This document shows, piece after piece, positions 53,015 to 61,567 of a stretch of DNA of 64,000 bases; positions within the stretch are counted from its first letter, which is position 1; each line of letters starts with the position of its first letter. A program made the translations under genes and the position numbers. The stretch is from Treponema parvum (lineage in GTDB: Bacteria; Spirochaetota; Spirochaetia; Treponematales; Treponemataceae): positions 1,674,001-1,738,000 of the forward strand of contig NZ_CP054257.1 of the NCBI RefSeq assembly GCF_017893945.1. Reading direction: 5' to 3'. Below the pieces are notes generated by a model. The model was not told the DNA's origin, did no database searches, and saw only the letters and a list, made by a program, of their open reading frames with translations.

Positions 53015-54769
53015 TTATGAAAATTTTTCAAGCATCGATCGGGCGTGATCCCTCGATTCCGTCCCCGCCGAATCTCCCGAAAGCATGCGCGCTATTTCGG
53101 AAACCCTGTCTTCGCCTGTTATCGGAGCGACCGAAGTCTTTGCGGCTGCTCCGTCGGATATTTTTTCCACCCTTATCTGATTATCGGCATAAACTGCGAT
53201 ACTGGCAAGATGTGTTATGCACAAGATCTGCTTATTCTTCGAGAGATTTTTTAAATGGCTTCCGACGGCAATCGCTATTTCCCCTCCTATGCCCGTGTCT
53301 ATTTCGTCAAATATCATTGTGCCTACGGGATCGCTCTGAGCGAAAATCGTCTTAAGGGCAAGCATAACTCGCGAAAGCTCTCCTCCCGAAGCTATTTTTG
53401 CAAGAGGAAGCAGCGGGGAACCGGGATTGGCGCTTATAAGGAATTCGACATTATCCATGCCGTAGGGATTACACTTTTGCGTGATGTCCGTACCTTCTTT
53501 TTCGGTAATGTTTACGGCAAATTTAGTACCCGCCATTCCGAGTTTTTCAAGGACGCTTATAACGCCTAAAGACATTTTTTCAGCGGCCGACTTCCGTTTT
53601 TCGGAAATCACCTTTGCCGCCGTATACACCGAACGTTCGAGCGCCTGGGTTTCCGCTTTCAGTTTTACAGCGTCCGAAGTTCCGCCCGTGAGGTCTTCAA
53701 GTTTTTTCGCGGCATTTTCGCCGTAAGCTATGACGTCCGAAATAGAAGAAGAGACTGAAGGCGCGTATTTCTTTTTCAGCTTGTATAAAAGAGCGAGCCT
53801 TTCCTGTATCTCTTCAAGACGCTTAGGATCGAACACGAGCGCATTGGAATATGATCTGATCTCTTCCGTTATGTCGGAAATTTCATAAAAGGAATTTTCA
53901 AGCCTGGTTCTGAGCGGATCAAGCGACTTATCCAAATCCGCAGCGTGCGACAATTCGCTCAGCACTTTTTTAAGCGAGGAAAGAATTTCTCCGTCGCCCG
54001 ACAGGCCGGACACTGCGCCGTCCATATCGGCGTATAATTTTTCAAACGAGGCAAGTTTTGATTCTTCTTCTTCAAGAGCCGCGTCCTCTCCCGGTATAAG
54101 TTTCGCTTCGTTGATTTCGTTTACGGCAAATGAAAGCATTTCTGTTTTTTGTTCGCGTTCCGCCTGCGAAGAAGCGATTTCGCCCAGCCGCCGCCGATTC
54201 GCGGCAAGCTGCGTATACATATGCGTAAAAGAATCCACCTGTCCTTCTATTCCCGCCCACAGATCCAAAAAAACGCGATGTTCGGAAACTCTCATAAGCG
54301 ACTGATGTTCGTGCTGGCCGTGAATGTCTATTAAAAAAGACGAAAACTCCGCCAGATCGCTCCTTGAAACGGGAGTGCTTTGAATCCATGCGCCGCCCTT
54401 GCCGCTTGAACGGATAAAACGGCGAAGCACAACAGTGTTGTCTTCCGCTTCGATTCCGTGCCTAAAAAGCCATTCTCCGGCGCTGCGCGGTAAAGACGTC
54501 TCGCAGCCGGAATCGTCGTTTGCTGCGACCTGCACGGTTTTAAAAACGGGCGGCTCAATCGTAAACACTGCGCTCACGGAAGCTTCATTTGCACCGCTTC
54601 TTATCTGTTCAACAGAAAAAGCTTTTCCGCCCAAAACGAAAGAAAGGGCTCCGATTAAAATCGACTTTCCCGCACCCGTTTCGCCTGAAAGGACGGTAAA
54701 ACCGTCCGAAAATTCTATGTCGGCGCTATCGATGAGCGCATAGTCTTTTATTGTAAGCCTCTCAAGCAT
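53015..54769 (-). CDS. recN: DNA repair protein RecN
   Basis: SMC-like ATPase acting early in double-strand break repair, 584 residues. The N-terminal half has MLERLTIKDYALID and Walker A GETGAGKSI (about 28-36). Two long coiled-coil arms run from about 170 to 400. The C-terminal half carries the signature IASGGELSRVMLALK and Walker B TMIFDEIDTGIGG. ATG overlaps the nadK stop by 8 bp. Confidence 0.95.
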   Translation of the reverse strand: MLERLTIKDYALIDSADIEFSDGFTVLSGETGAGKSILIGALSFVLGGKAFSVEQIRSGANEASVSAVFTIEPPVFKTVQVAANDDSGCETSLPRSAGEWLFRHGIEAEDNTVVLRRFIRSSGKGGAWIQSTPVSRSDLAEFSSFLIDIHGQHEHQSLMRVSEHRVFLDLWAGIEGQVDSFTHMYTQLAANRRRLGEIASSQAEREQKTEMLSFAVNEINEAKLIPGEDAALEEEESKLASFEKLYADMDGAVSGLSGDGEILSSLKKVLSELSHAADLDKSLDPLRTRLENSFYEISDITEEIRSYSNALVFDPKRLEEIQERLALLYKLKKKYAPSVSSSISDVIAYGENAAKKLEDLTGGTSDAVKLKAETQALERSVYTAAKVISEKRKSAAEKMSLGVISVLEKLGMAGTKFAVNITEKEGTDITQKCNPYGMDNVEFLISANPGSPLLPLAKIASGGELSRVMLALKTIFAQSDPVGTMIFDEIDTGIGGEIAIAVGSHLKNLSKNKQILCITHLASIAVYADNQIRVEKISDGAAAKTSVAPITGEDRVSEIARMLSGDSAGTESRDHARSMLEKFS

Positions 54770-55619
54770 GCGGCCCTCCCGCCCAATTCAATTTTGAACG
54801 GAGCGCCTCATAAAAATTGCCGATCGTACAGCCCACGAGCAGAGCCTTGTGCGGGGATTTTGTGATGACCACAGTATCGTCGGCGGTGAGCTCTACGGCG
54901 TCCTGCCCGTCTATGACGGCTCTTACGGAATTGTTGCGCCATGGAAGCATCGTTATCGATAATTTTCCTTCAGGATTAAAGACTAAAGGCCGTACCGACA
55001 GAGAAAATGAATTTATTGAAGTCAACACAAAGGCGTCAAGTTCGGGATCTACAATGGGGCCTCCGGCGGAAACTGAGTATGCGGTCGAGCCTGTCGCTGT
55101 GGCTACGATTATTCCGTCGGCTTTAAAATGCCCCAGCAAGGATTTGTTGTAAACGACGTCGAAAGAAAGCATTTGAACGTGCAACAAAGACGTGAGCACT
55201 ACGTCGTTTAAACTGTTCGATGAAAAAATCTTTTTTTTATTGCGAAAAACGTCTACCTGAATCATGTTGCGACCGACGGCTTCAAGTTTTCCTTCGATAA
55301 ACAAATCCAAATCCGATCGCCATGAATTTCTTTGTACTCCTGCGATAAAACCGAACAGACCCAAGTTTACGGGGAACACGGGTATATTCCACGGAGCGCT
55401 GCCGCGTGCGGCAAAAAGAACGGTTCCGTCGCCGCCTAAGGTAATAACAAAATCATTTCCGCGAAAAGGAACGCTGTCTATCTTTGTCTTTTTAGAATCC
55501 TCGGCTATGACGAAATGCGAAGTCTCTATGTTTCGCATGGACAAAAACTCGTCGATTTCCCTGCCTATGGCAAAAGAGTCTTCTTTAAAGCTGTTCTCAA
55601 TAATAAGACATTTTTTCAT
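54762..55619 (-). CDS. nadK: NAD kinase
   Basis: ATP-NAD kinase making NADP, 285 residues. It has the diacylglycerol-kinase-like motif ITLGGDGTVLFAAR (about 58-71), the NE-type region SLNDVVLTSLLHVQ (the usual Asn-Glu is Asn-Asp here) and VATATGSTAYSVSAGGPI (about 172-189). The nadK-recN order is common in bacteria. It follows the DegT-like gene after 13 bp. Confidence 0.92.
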   Translation of the reverse strand: MKKCLIIENSFKEDSFAIGREIDEFLSMRNIETSHFVIAEDSKKTKIDSVPFRGNDFVITLGGDGTVLFAARGSAPWNIPVFPVNLGLFGFIAGVQRNSWRSDLDLFIEGKLEAVGRNMIQVDVFRNKKKIFSSNSLNDVVLTSLLHVQMLSFDVVYNKSLLGHFKADGIIVATATGSTAYSVSAGGPIVDPELDAFVLTSINSFSLSVRPLVFNPEGKLSITMLPWRNNSVRAVIDGQDAVELTADDTVVITKSPHKALLVGCTIGNFYEALRSKLNWAGGPHA

Positions 55620-55632
55620 AACATTGTCAAAA

Positions 55633-56727
55633 TCACGGCAAGGTTCCCAAAACCCTCGAAACTTTTATCACTTGATTTTTCCCCAATCGGGGATACATGG
55701 GAAAGAGAGCGCACCTCAACAAGAGTGATTTTGCAGTCCTGCATGAAGCACCTATTTCATCAGGACGAAGCGCGATAACGCTCTGTTCGTAAGCACTCCT
55801 GATTTCAATATCCTTTTTTGAAGCGTATTGTTTTACGTCTTTGTAACTGCCGGACAGGATCACTGGGAATCCCCATGCGGCCGATCCTTCGTCGGCGGCG
55901 CGTAAAAAGGTTTTATTTTTGCCGGAAAGCAGGGAACGATAATATGCCGAAAAAATTTCCTTACGGGTTTCTTCGTTGCGGCGGTATTCCTTTAATTGAA
56001 CCCAGCCGAGAGCGCTGTTTATGTCCGGAAGCAGATCCGTTTGAGGTAAATTGTCCGTATATTTTTTTAAAACCGTCCAATCGCGGCGGTTTGCAGCCAT
56101 GAGGACGGCTCCTCCCCCCGCCGTAATTATGTCGTGCTCTTCAAGACCCATTATCGTAAAAAGACCGAAAGAACCGGCTTTTGACGCGACGGATTCGGGG
56201 CCGACTTTATTTTCGCCGCCGAATTCCTGGGGATCCTCCTCAGGAGACGTATCAGGCTTATATACTGCGCCTGCGCTCTGCGAAATATCTTCGATCACAG
56301 GGATCCCGAGATCCATAATACCCTGCATGTCGGGCATTATACCCATGGTTTCATGGAGTAAAAGAACTCTTCCGCCCTTTTTTATGCCTTCAAAAACTAT
56401 ATCGGGAGTAACCAGTCCCGTTTTCTCGTCAACGTCAAGCACAAGCAGCTTATATCCAAAGTTCTCAAGGCAAAGAAGCTGCCATGACGGCGCAAGAGCT
56501 GAAATCATTACGACGGAATCGGAAGCGAGCTCCATGGCCTTTAGAGCATAGTACAGGGCGATGGAAGGACTGCGGAGAGCTACGGCTCCGGCGCATGAAA
56601 AATTATCTTTGACCGATTGGATAAGGCGTGCGTTCAGTTCTCCGGGGCCGATCTTTTCGTCTACCATGCACGTTAACACTGCGTCCATTTCGCGCCGGCG
56701 GATTGTAGAGCTGAAAGTCTGTATCAT
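55633..56727 (-). CDS. DegT/DnrJ/EryC1/StrS-fold protein with His at the catalytic Lys position
   Basis: A 364-residue fold-type I PLP protein of the sugar aminotransferase family. Recognisable parts are CAGAVALRSPSIALYYALKAM (about 45-65, cofactor phosphate region), the PLP-binding aspartate in VIEDISQSAGA (about 144-154) and the C-terminal small domain. The Schiff-base loop reads GLEEHDIITAGGGA (194-207), where relatives have K-x-I-T-x-x-E-G-G, so the Lys is replaced by His198 or lost. A His at this place occurs in ColD-type 3-dehydratases. It is therefore a dehydratase or non-catalytic relative rather than an ordinary aminotransferase. No sugar-nucleotide genes are adjacent. Confidence 0.75.
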   Translation of the reverse strand: MIQTFSSTIRRREMDAVLTCMVDEKIGPGELNARLIQSVKDNFSCAGAVALRSPSIALYYALKAMELASDSVVMISALAPSWQLLCLENFGYKLLVLDVDEKTGLVTPDIVFEGIKKGGRVLLLHETMGIMPDMQGIMDLGIPVIEDISQSAGAVYKPDTSPEEDPQEFGGENKVGPESVASKAGSFGLFTIMGLEEHDIITAGGGAVLMAANRRDWTVLKKYTDNLPQTDLLPDINSALGWVQLKEYRRNEETRKEIFSAYYRSLLSGKNKTFLRAADEGSAAWGFPVILSGSYKDVKQYASKKDIEIRSAYEQSVIALRPDEIGASCRTAKSLLLRCALFPMYPRLGKNQVIKVSRVLGTLP

Positions 56728-56847
56728 TTTAAATTTCCATCAAATCTATAATTGCAGCTTAAAACGGACAAGTAGCATCCGTTGACTTACGGGAACCGCT
56801 AAATATGCGCGGCGCTTTTAACTTCGAGTTTTCTTTCGGAAACTCGT

Positions 56848-57333
56848 TTATTTAAATTCGATTATCTTTTGCAATTCTTTAGGATCAAACAAGCGGTTTA
56901 TGTCAAGCACGATAACGTAACCGCTGTCTTCGTTTCTTATGACGCCGCGGATATATTCCGAACCTATGCCTGAAAGCAATTGGGGCGGCGGCTTTATTTC
57001 GGCAAGATCCACCATAATCACGCGCGCTATGCGGTCGATAATTATGCCGATATTATTCCCCTCAATGCTGAGAATAATAAAACCGCCTTCGAAATCCGTA
57101 CCGCTGCCGTCTTTAGCGCCGGACGGCTGCAAGCGAAAACGCTTATGCAGATTGATTATCGGGATAATCTGTTTACGCAGATTTAAGATTCCTTCAACAT
57201 AATACGGAGCGTTAGGAATGGGACGAATTTCCTGTATCTTTACGATCTCTTTAACGCCCATAATATCTACGCCGTACAGTTCTTCGCCCAGTTGAAAAGT
57301 AACCAATTGAATATTTGTATCGCTGTCAGCCAT
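56848..57333 (-). CDS. cheW: Chemotaxis coupling protein CheW
   Basis: Adaptor linking chemoreceptors to CheA, 161 residues. QLVTFQLGEELYGVDIMGVKEIVK (residues 9-32), then VEGILNLRKQIIPIINLHKRF (about 46-66) and YIRGVIRNEDSGYVIVLDINRLF toward the C-terminus are CheW signatures. A short insertion rich in Gly/Ser (PSGAKDGSGTDFEGG) lies near 70. There are no other chemotaxis genes adjacent. CGGAGGCGTT gives the ribosome binding site. Confidence 0.93.
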   Translation of the reverse strand: MADSDTNIQLVTFQLGEELYGVDIMGVKEIVKIQEIRPIPNAPYYVEGILNLRKQIIPIINLHKRFRLQPSGAKDGSGTDFEGGFIILSIEGNNIGIIIDRIARVIMVDLAEIKPPPQLLSGIGSEYIRGVIRNEDSGYVIVLDINRLFDPKELQKIIEFK

Positions 57334-57381
57334 AACGCCTCCGTAAATTCAAATTTATGATACATCGTAAACAAATATTGT

Positions 57382-57453
57382 GCAAGCGCCGCGCATTCCT
57401 TTCGCCGCAAGCGCCGCGCATTCCTTTCGCCGCAAGCGCCGCGTACTTCTCTC
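57382..57453. repeat. 25-bp tandem repeat, 2 full copies plus a partial third
   Basis: The unit GCAAGCGCCGCGCATTCCTTTCGCC runs 57382-57406 and is repeated exactly at 57407-57431. A third diverging copy starts at 57432 (GCAAGCGCCGCG, then TACTTCTCTCG). It lies between cheW and the ComF-like gene, immediately upstream of cheW. Confidence 0.85.
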
Positions 57454-57461
57454 GTACCGCG

Positions 57462-58283
57462 CTATCCGTCTACCGTGAACAACGTAAGAACATGCACTTT
57501 GTCTATGCCGATTTCCTGCAAAAGTGCGGCGCATTTTTCAACGGTTGCGCCGGTTGTCATGACGTCGTCCAAAAGAATCACCTCTTCGGGAATTCCTTCG
57601 CTCAATAACTTATCAAGAGTTTTTTTAGGCGCACAAGAATACGCGCTTTTTATACTCTCAAAACGCTGAAGCCGTCCCAGCTTTTTCTGCTGCAGCACGG
57701 AATTTCTGACTAAAAGCGGCATGATTTTATGAGAATAAAACCCATTTAAAAAACGGCACAATTCGTCAATCTGATCCCATCCCTTCGTCTTTATTTTATT
57801 GGGACGCGGCGGAACCGGCACTATCGGGATCGGACTTCCCACTCTTCCCGTTTCAATTTCACATACCGCTTTATGGACGACGGAAGCCAGAAACGGCGAA
57901 AGCGCGCGCGCATTCATAGTTTTCCATTCAAATAAAACCGCTTTATTCCATAGGCGGTAAGAAAATAACGGATAAATGCGAAATATATGCGACGCAGTGT
58001 TCTTTTCACGGCATGAAAGGCAGGTTTCTTTTTCGGAAACGAGTTCTTTACCGCAGATCCGGCAGCGCAGGCCGCTCGTAAGCGGAACATAGTCGAAAAA
58101 CCGCGTACGGCACTCACGGCATAAGGGCAGGAGCGCACAGATATTCCCGCAGCAGATACATTGCGTTCCGCCTGCGATATAAGAAAACGCATATCTTAAA
58201 GCGGTAATGACAAGGTATTCAATAAAAAAGCAGAGCCGGCTAACAAATGGAATGCAGTAATGCCCTTTTGAAAAATATTTCAC
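57462..58283 (-). CDS. ComF-family phosphoribosyltransferase-like protein
   Basis: A 273-residue protein with ComF layout. An N-terminal zinc-ribbon region contains four CxxC-type pairs (CICCGNIC, CRECRTRF, CRICGKEL, CLSCREK). It leads into a PRTase fold with VPVPPRPNKIKTKGWDQIDELC and the PRPP loop VILLDDVMTTGATVEKC (about 238-254). ComF proteins are needed for DNA uptake in competent bacteria, but homologues occur widely; function here is unproven. DprA is also present in this window. The start is a GTG without clear ribosome binding site, so the N-terminus is uncertain; a hydrophobic stretch precedes the zinc ribbon. Confidence 0.85.
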   Translation of the reverse strand: MKYFSKGHYCIPFVSRLCFFIEYLVITALRYAFSYIAGGTQCICCGNICALLPLCRECRTRFFDYVPLTSGLRCRICGKELVSEKETCLSCREKNTASHIFRIYPLFSYRLWNKAVLFEWKTMNARALSPFLASVVHKAVCEIETGRVGSPIPIVPVPPRPNKIKTKGWDQIDELCRFLNGFYSHKIMPLLVRNSVLQQKKLGRLQRFESIKSAYSCAPKKTLDKLLSEGIPEEVILLDDVMTTGATVEKCAALLQEIGIDKVHVLTLFTVDG

Positions 58284-58337
58284 ACATAATTAATTGTTTT
58301 AAAGTGAATAAAACCGCAAATTTTCCAGCCTGAACGC

Positions 58338-60956
58338 TTAACGGCCGGATAAGGATTTTTTCCAACGGGCGATATTTTGAAGAGCGGACAGAGGCGTCAT
58401 TTCGTCCGTATTGCAGGAAAGGATTTCATCCAATATCATCTCTTCGTCGCTGAAAAGGCCGGGAGAAAAAGACTTGATTTTTTCTTCTTTTTTTTCAAGT
58501 ACCGGTATTTCATGAGACGAAGATAGCAACGGGCGGGAAGACGCAACGGACTGAATGTGAGCGAGTATCTCGTTAGCCCTGTCTATCACATCCTGAGGAA
58601 CACCGGCAAGGCGGGCGACGTGGATTCCGTAAGAATTTTCGGAAGCGCCTTGTTTTATTTTTCTCATAAACACGACGGATCCGCTCCTTTCGGAAACTTC
58701 CATACATAAAAGGCTCAGCGCCGGATGCTCCATGCGCGTAAGTTCATGATAATGGGTTGCAAAAAGAGTTTTGCATTTAAGAACATCAAGCAGATATTCC
58801 GCGACGGCCCACGCGATGGAAAGCCCGTCTTCGGTGGACGTTCCTCGGCCTACTTCATCCATAATCACAAAGGACTTTAAAGTTGTGGATCTCAATATGT
58901 GGGCGGTCTCGGTCATTTCAACGAGAAACGTAGATTCTCCGCGTGCAAGATTGTCGCTGGCGCCTACGCGGCAAAATATGCGGTCGACTACGCCCATATG
59001 CGCTTTTTGTGCCGGAACAAACGAACCGATTTGAGCCAAAAGCGCAATGAGTGCGTTTTGACGCAGATATGTGCTCTTTCCCGCCATGTTGGGCCCTGTT
59101 ATAAGTGCAAAAGAAGTTTCTTTTTCCGTCTGCGCTTCGGTAAAAAGAGCCAAATCGTTGGGAACGAATTCGCCCGTAGGCAGATGCCGCTCTACTACAG
59201 GATGCCGCCCGCCCTGCACAAAAAAGGCTACGCTGTCGTCAATTTCAGGCCTAACCCAGTTCTGCAATATCGCCGCGTGAGCCAGCGATGAAGTAACGTC
59301 GGTATATGCGATTTCATGCGATGTTTTTAAAAGATACGGAACAAAGTTTTTTAATTTATTTCGGATTTCTATAAACAGATCTCGTTCAAGCTCGTTTATC
59401 CTTGTTTCCGCCTGAGTAAGTTCTTTTTCAAGCTCTTGAAGTCTTGTCGTCGTATAACGATCGGCATTTAAAAGCGAGCGCCTCATTATAAAATGCTCTG
59501 GAACGGCGCCCAATTTTCCTCTGGTAACTTCAAGACAATATCCGATACTGTTGTTGTATTTTATTTTAAGAGTGGAAATTCCCGTCTGTTCTTTTTCTTC
59601 CTCAAGATATTTTTCAAGTATTTCGTTAAAATTTCCGTTTATTCGGCGCCATCGGTCAAGTTCTTCAGACCACCCGTCTTTTATTATTCCGCCTTCGGTT
59701 AAAGACGTCGCAGGATCGTCGGCTATGGCATTTTGAACCATATCTATGATCTCCTGCGCCTGTTCGGAAGGGATTTGCGCGAAGTCCTGCTGCAACAAGG
59801 ATTCCCGCACTAAAAGCCACGACGCAAGGCTCGCCTTCAGCGCCTGCAGATCCTTTGCGTGCGCTCTGTCCATCGCTATTCGTCCGGCAAGGCGCTCTAT
59901 GTCCAGAACCGAAGAAAGATTTTCTCTTATCTTAGCAAGCAAACCTCTGTTTTTTACAAAAAAATCAATGTGCGTTTGACGGGCGGATATTTTTTTGCAG
60001 TCGGTAAGAGGCGACAAAAGCCAAGCTCTCATCATTCTGCCGCCCATAGCAGTTACGGTATAATTTACACATTCCAAAAGCGTATACCGGCTGCTCCCGT
60101 CGCGCAAATTCGATACTATTTCAAGATTGCGCCTCGAAGAATCGTCTATAATTACATAATCGCTGTCGTGATAAATTCTTATGGAACTTATGTGAGGTAT
60201 GCTCGTGTTGGTAGTCTTTCCAAGGTAATCGAGCAAAAAACCCGCAGGCGGAATTTCAGGCGAATTTTCATTCAATGCGAAAGGCTGCAGGTTTGCGGTT
60301 TTAAATTGCGAAACAAGCTTTTTATATGAAAGCTCAAAAGAAAAATGCCAGTCCGGATAGTAGGTTACGGATATTCCGGGCATAGCAGCAATGGGCGCTT
60401 GAATTTCCTGATTGTTTTTCAGCGACAGCGGAAGAAGAATTTCTCTGGGGTTGCAGCGTCCCAATTCCTTGGAAAAATTGTCGACCGTTACGGAAGAAGG
60501 CCAAGAAGTTGCGCAAAAATCCGACGTTGTAACGTCTATGTAGGCGAATCCCACTTTGCCGCGGCTGACGGACAGAGCAGCGAGGTAATTATTGGTGTAT
60601 CCGTTAAGGTATTCGGATTCTACGGCGGTGCCGGGAGTAATTATCTCCACAACCTTGCGTTCGGTAAGTCCTTTTCCGTGAGAAATTTCACCCACCTGCT
60701 CGCATATCACAATTTTTTTTCCGAGCCGCAAAAGCCTTGCTATGTAGATCTTTGCGGCGTGATAAGGAATGCCGCACATAGGAGTGCCTTGCCGGTGCGT
60801 AAGCGTGAGATTTAAAAGTCGCGAAATTTCCATCGCGTCTTCAAAAAACATCTCGTAAAAATCGCCCAGCCTGAAAAAGAGAACGTCTTCTTTGTGTTTT
60901 TCTTTTATCGAAACATACTGTGCCATTAACGGCGTCATTTGAGAATCCGTTGCCAT
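58338..60956 (-). CDS. mutS: DNA mismatch repair protein MutS
   Basis: Mismatch sensor of 872 residues. The mismatch-binding Phe-x-Glu is in FFRLGDFYEMFFEDA (about 24-38). Clamp and lever helices fill the middle. The C-terminal ATPase has LITGPNMAGKSTYLRQNA (about 617-634), Walker B SFVIMDEVGRGTSTEDG and FATHYHELT. The C-terminus ends in SALQNIARWKKSLSGR, resembling the tetramer/beta-clamp contact region. It follows skp after 25 bp. Confidence 0.97.
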   Translation of the reverse strand: MATDSQMTPLMAQYVSIKEKHKEDVLFFRLGDFYEMFFEDAMEISRLLNLTLTHRQGTPMCGIPYHAAKIYIARLLRLGKKIVICEQVGEISHGKGLTERKVVEIITPGTAVESEYLNGYTNNYLAALSVSRGKVGFAYIDVTTSDFCATSWPSSVTVDNFSKELGRCNPREILLPLSLKNNQEIQAPIAAMPGISVTYYPDWHFSFELSYKKLVSQFKTANLQPFALNENSPEIPPAGFLLDYLGKTTNTSIPHISSIRIYHDSDYVIIDDSSRRNLEIVSNLRDGSSRYTLLECVNYTVTAMGGRMMRAWLLSPLTDCKKISARQTHIDFFVKNRGLLAKIRENLSSVLDIERLAGRIAMDRAHAKDLQALKASLASWLLVRESLLQQDFAQIPSEQAQEIIDMVQNAIADDPATSLTEGGIIKDGWSEELDRWRRINGNFNEILEKYLEEEKEQTGISTLKIKYNNSIGYCLEVTRGKLGAVPEHFIMRRSLLNADRYTTTRLQELEKELTQAETRINELERDLFIEIRNKLKNFVPYLLKTSHEIAYTDVTSSLAHAAILQNWVRPEIDDSVAFFVQGGRHPVVERHLPTGEFVPNDLALFTEAQTEKETSFALITGPNMAGKSTYLRQNALIALLAQIGSFVPAQKAHMGVVDRIFCRVGASDNLARGESTFLVEMTETAHILRSTTLKSFVIMDEVGRGTSTEDGLSIAWAVAEYLLDVLKCKTLFATHYHELTRMEHPALSLLCMEVSERSGSVVFMRKIKQGASENSYGIHVARLAGVPQDVIDRANEILAHIQSVASSRPLLSSSHEIPVLEKKEEKIKSFSPGLFSDEEMILDEILSCNTDEMTPLSALQNIARWKKSLSGR

Positions 60957-60981
60957 TTTTCGCCTGCCGCCCGATAAAAAA

Positions 60982-61503
60982 CTAAAGTCCCAGTTCTCTT
61001 ATCACCTGATCGGTAATGTCTACCGAAGGGCTGTACCAAAGGATGGCGTTAGCCTGCTGAAGACTTAAGATCATGCTGTAGCCTTCCGATTCCGCGATGT
61101 GCGAAAGCGTCGCATACAGTTTTTGGTAAAAAGAATCGGATCTTTGAAGGGAATTTTTTATGGTTTCAAGTTCAATATTCTTGGCGTTCGTGTACTCGTT
61201 TAAAAAATCGGTTTTTTTTACGATTTCGCTTTCAATGCGGAGCGCCGCCGACTGATTGTCGTTTTTTTCATATTCCAGCTTTTGCGCCTGAAGATTCTGC
61301 AGCTCCAGAGTTCTTTTATTGATCTCTTCCTGAAACTGAGCCTTTTTCGATTCGTAATTTCGCACTGCCGTAGAATTCCTAAAATACGATTGATATACGC
61401 GAGACGTATCTACGACGCCGAAACGGGTTATCTGCTGCTGGGCAAAGGCATGCGGAAGGATAAAAAACAAACATATAAAAAAATAGCGAATTGTCTTATT
61501 CAT
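60982..61503 (-). CDS. skp: OmpH/Skp-family periplasmic chaperone
   Basis: A 173-residue exported protein: signal peptide MNKTIRYFFICLFFILPHAFA, then QQITRFGVVDTSRVYQSYF and a long coiled coil (NYESKKAQFQEEINKRTLELQ). This is the jellyfish-like tentacle chaperone that holds outer-membrane proteins for BamA. The frame is open 12 codons upstream, but those codons lie in a terminator stem and GGGAG precedes this ATG. Confidence 0.85.
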   Translation of the reverse strand: MNKTIRYFFICLFFILPHAFAQQQITRFGVVDTSRVYQSYFRNSTAVRNYESKKAQFQEEINKRTLELQNLQAQKLEYEKNDNQSAALRIESEIVKKTDFLNEYTNAKNIELETIKNSLQRSDSFYQKLYATLSHIAESEGYSMILSLQQANAILWYSPSVDITDQVIRELGL

Positions 61504-61531
61504 ACGGTAACTCCCAATACCAAATCCGATT

Positions 61532-61562
61532 AAAAACACGGCCGCCGCGGACAGGCGGCCGT
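61532..61562 (-). terminator. Intrinsic terminator between bamA and skp
   Basis: ACGGCCGCC (61562-61554) pairs perfectly with GGCGGCCGT (61546-61538) around a 7-base loop, followed by GTTTTT on the minus strand. skp therefore depends on read-through or on a weak promoter I cannot see. Confidence 0.85.
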
Positions 61563-61567
61563 AACTA

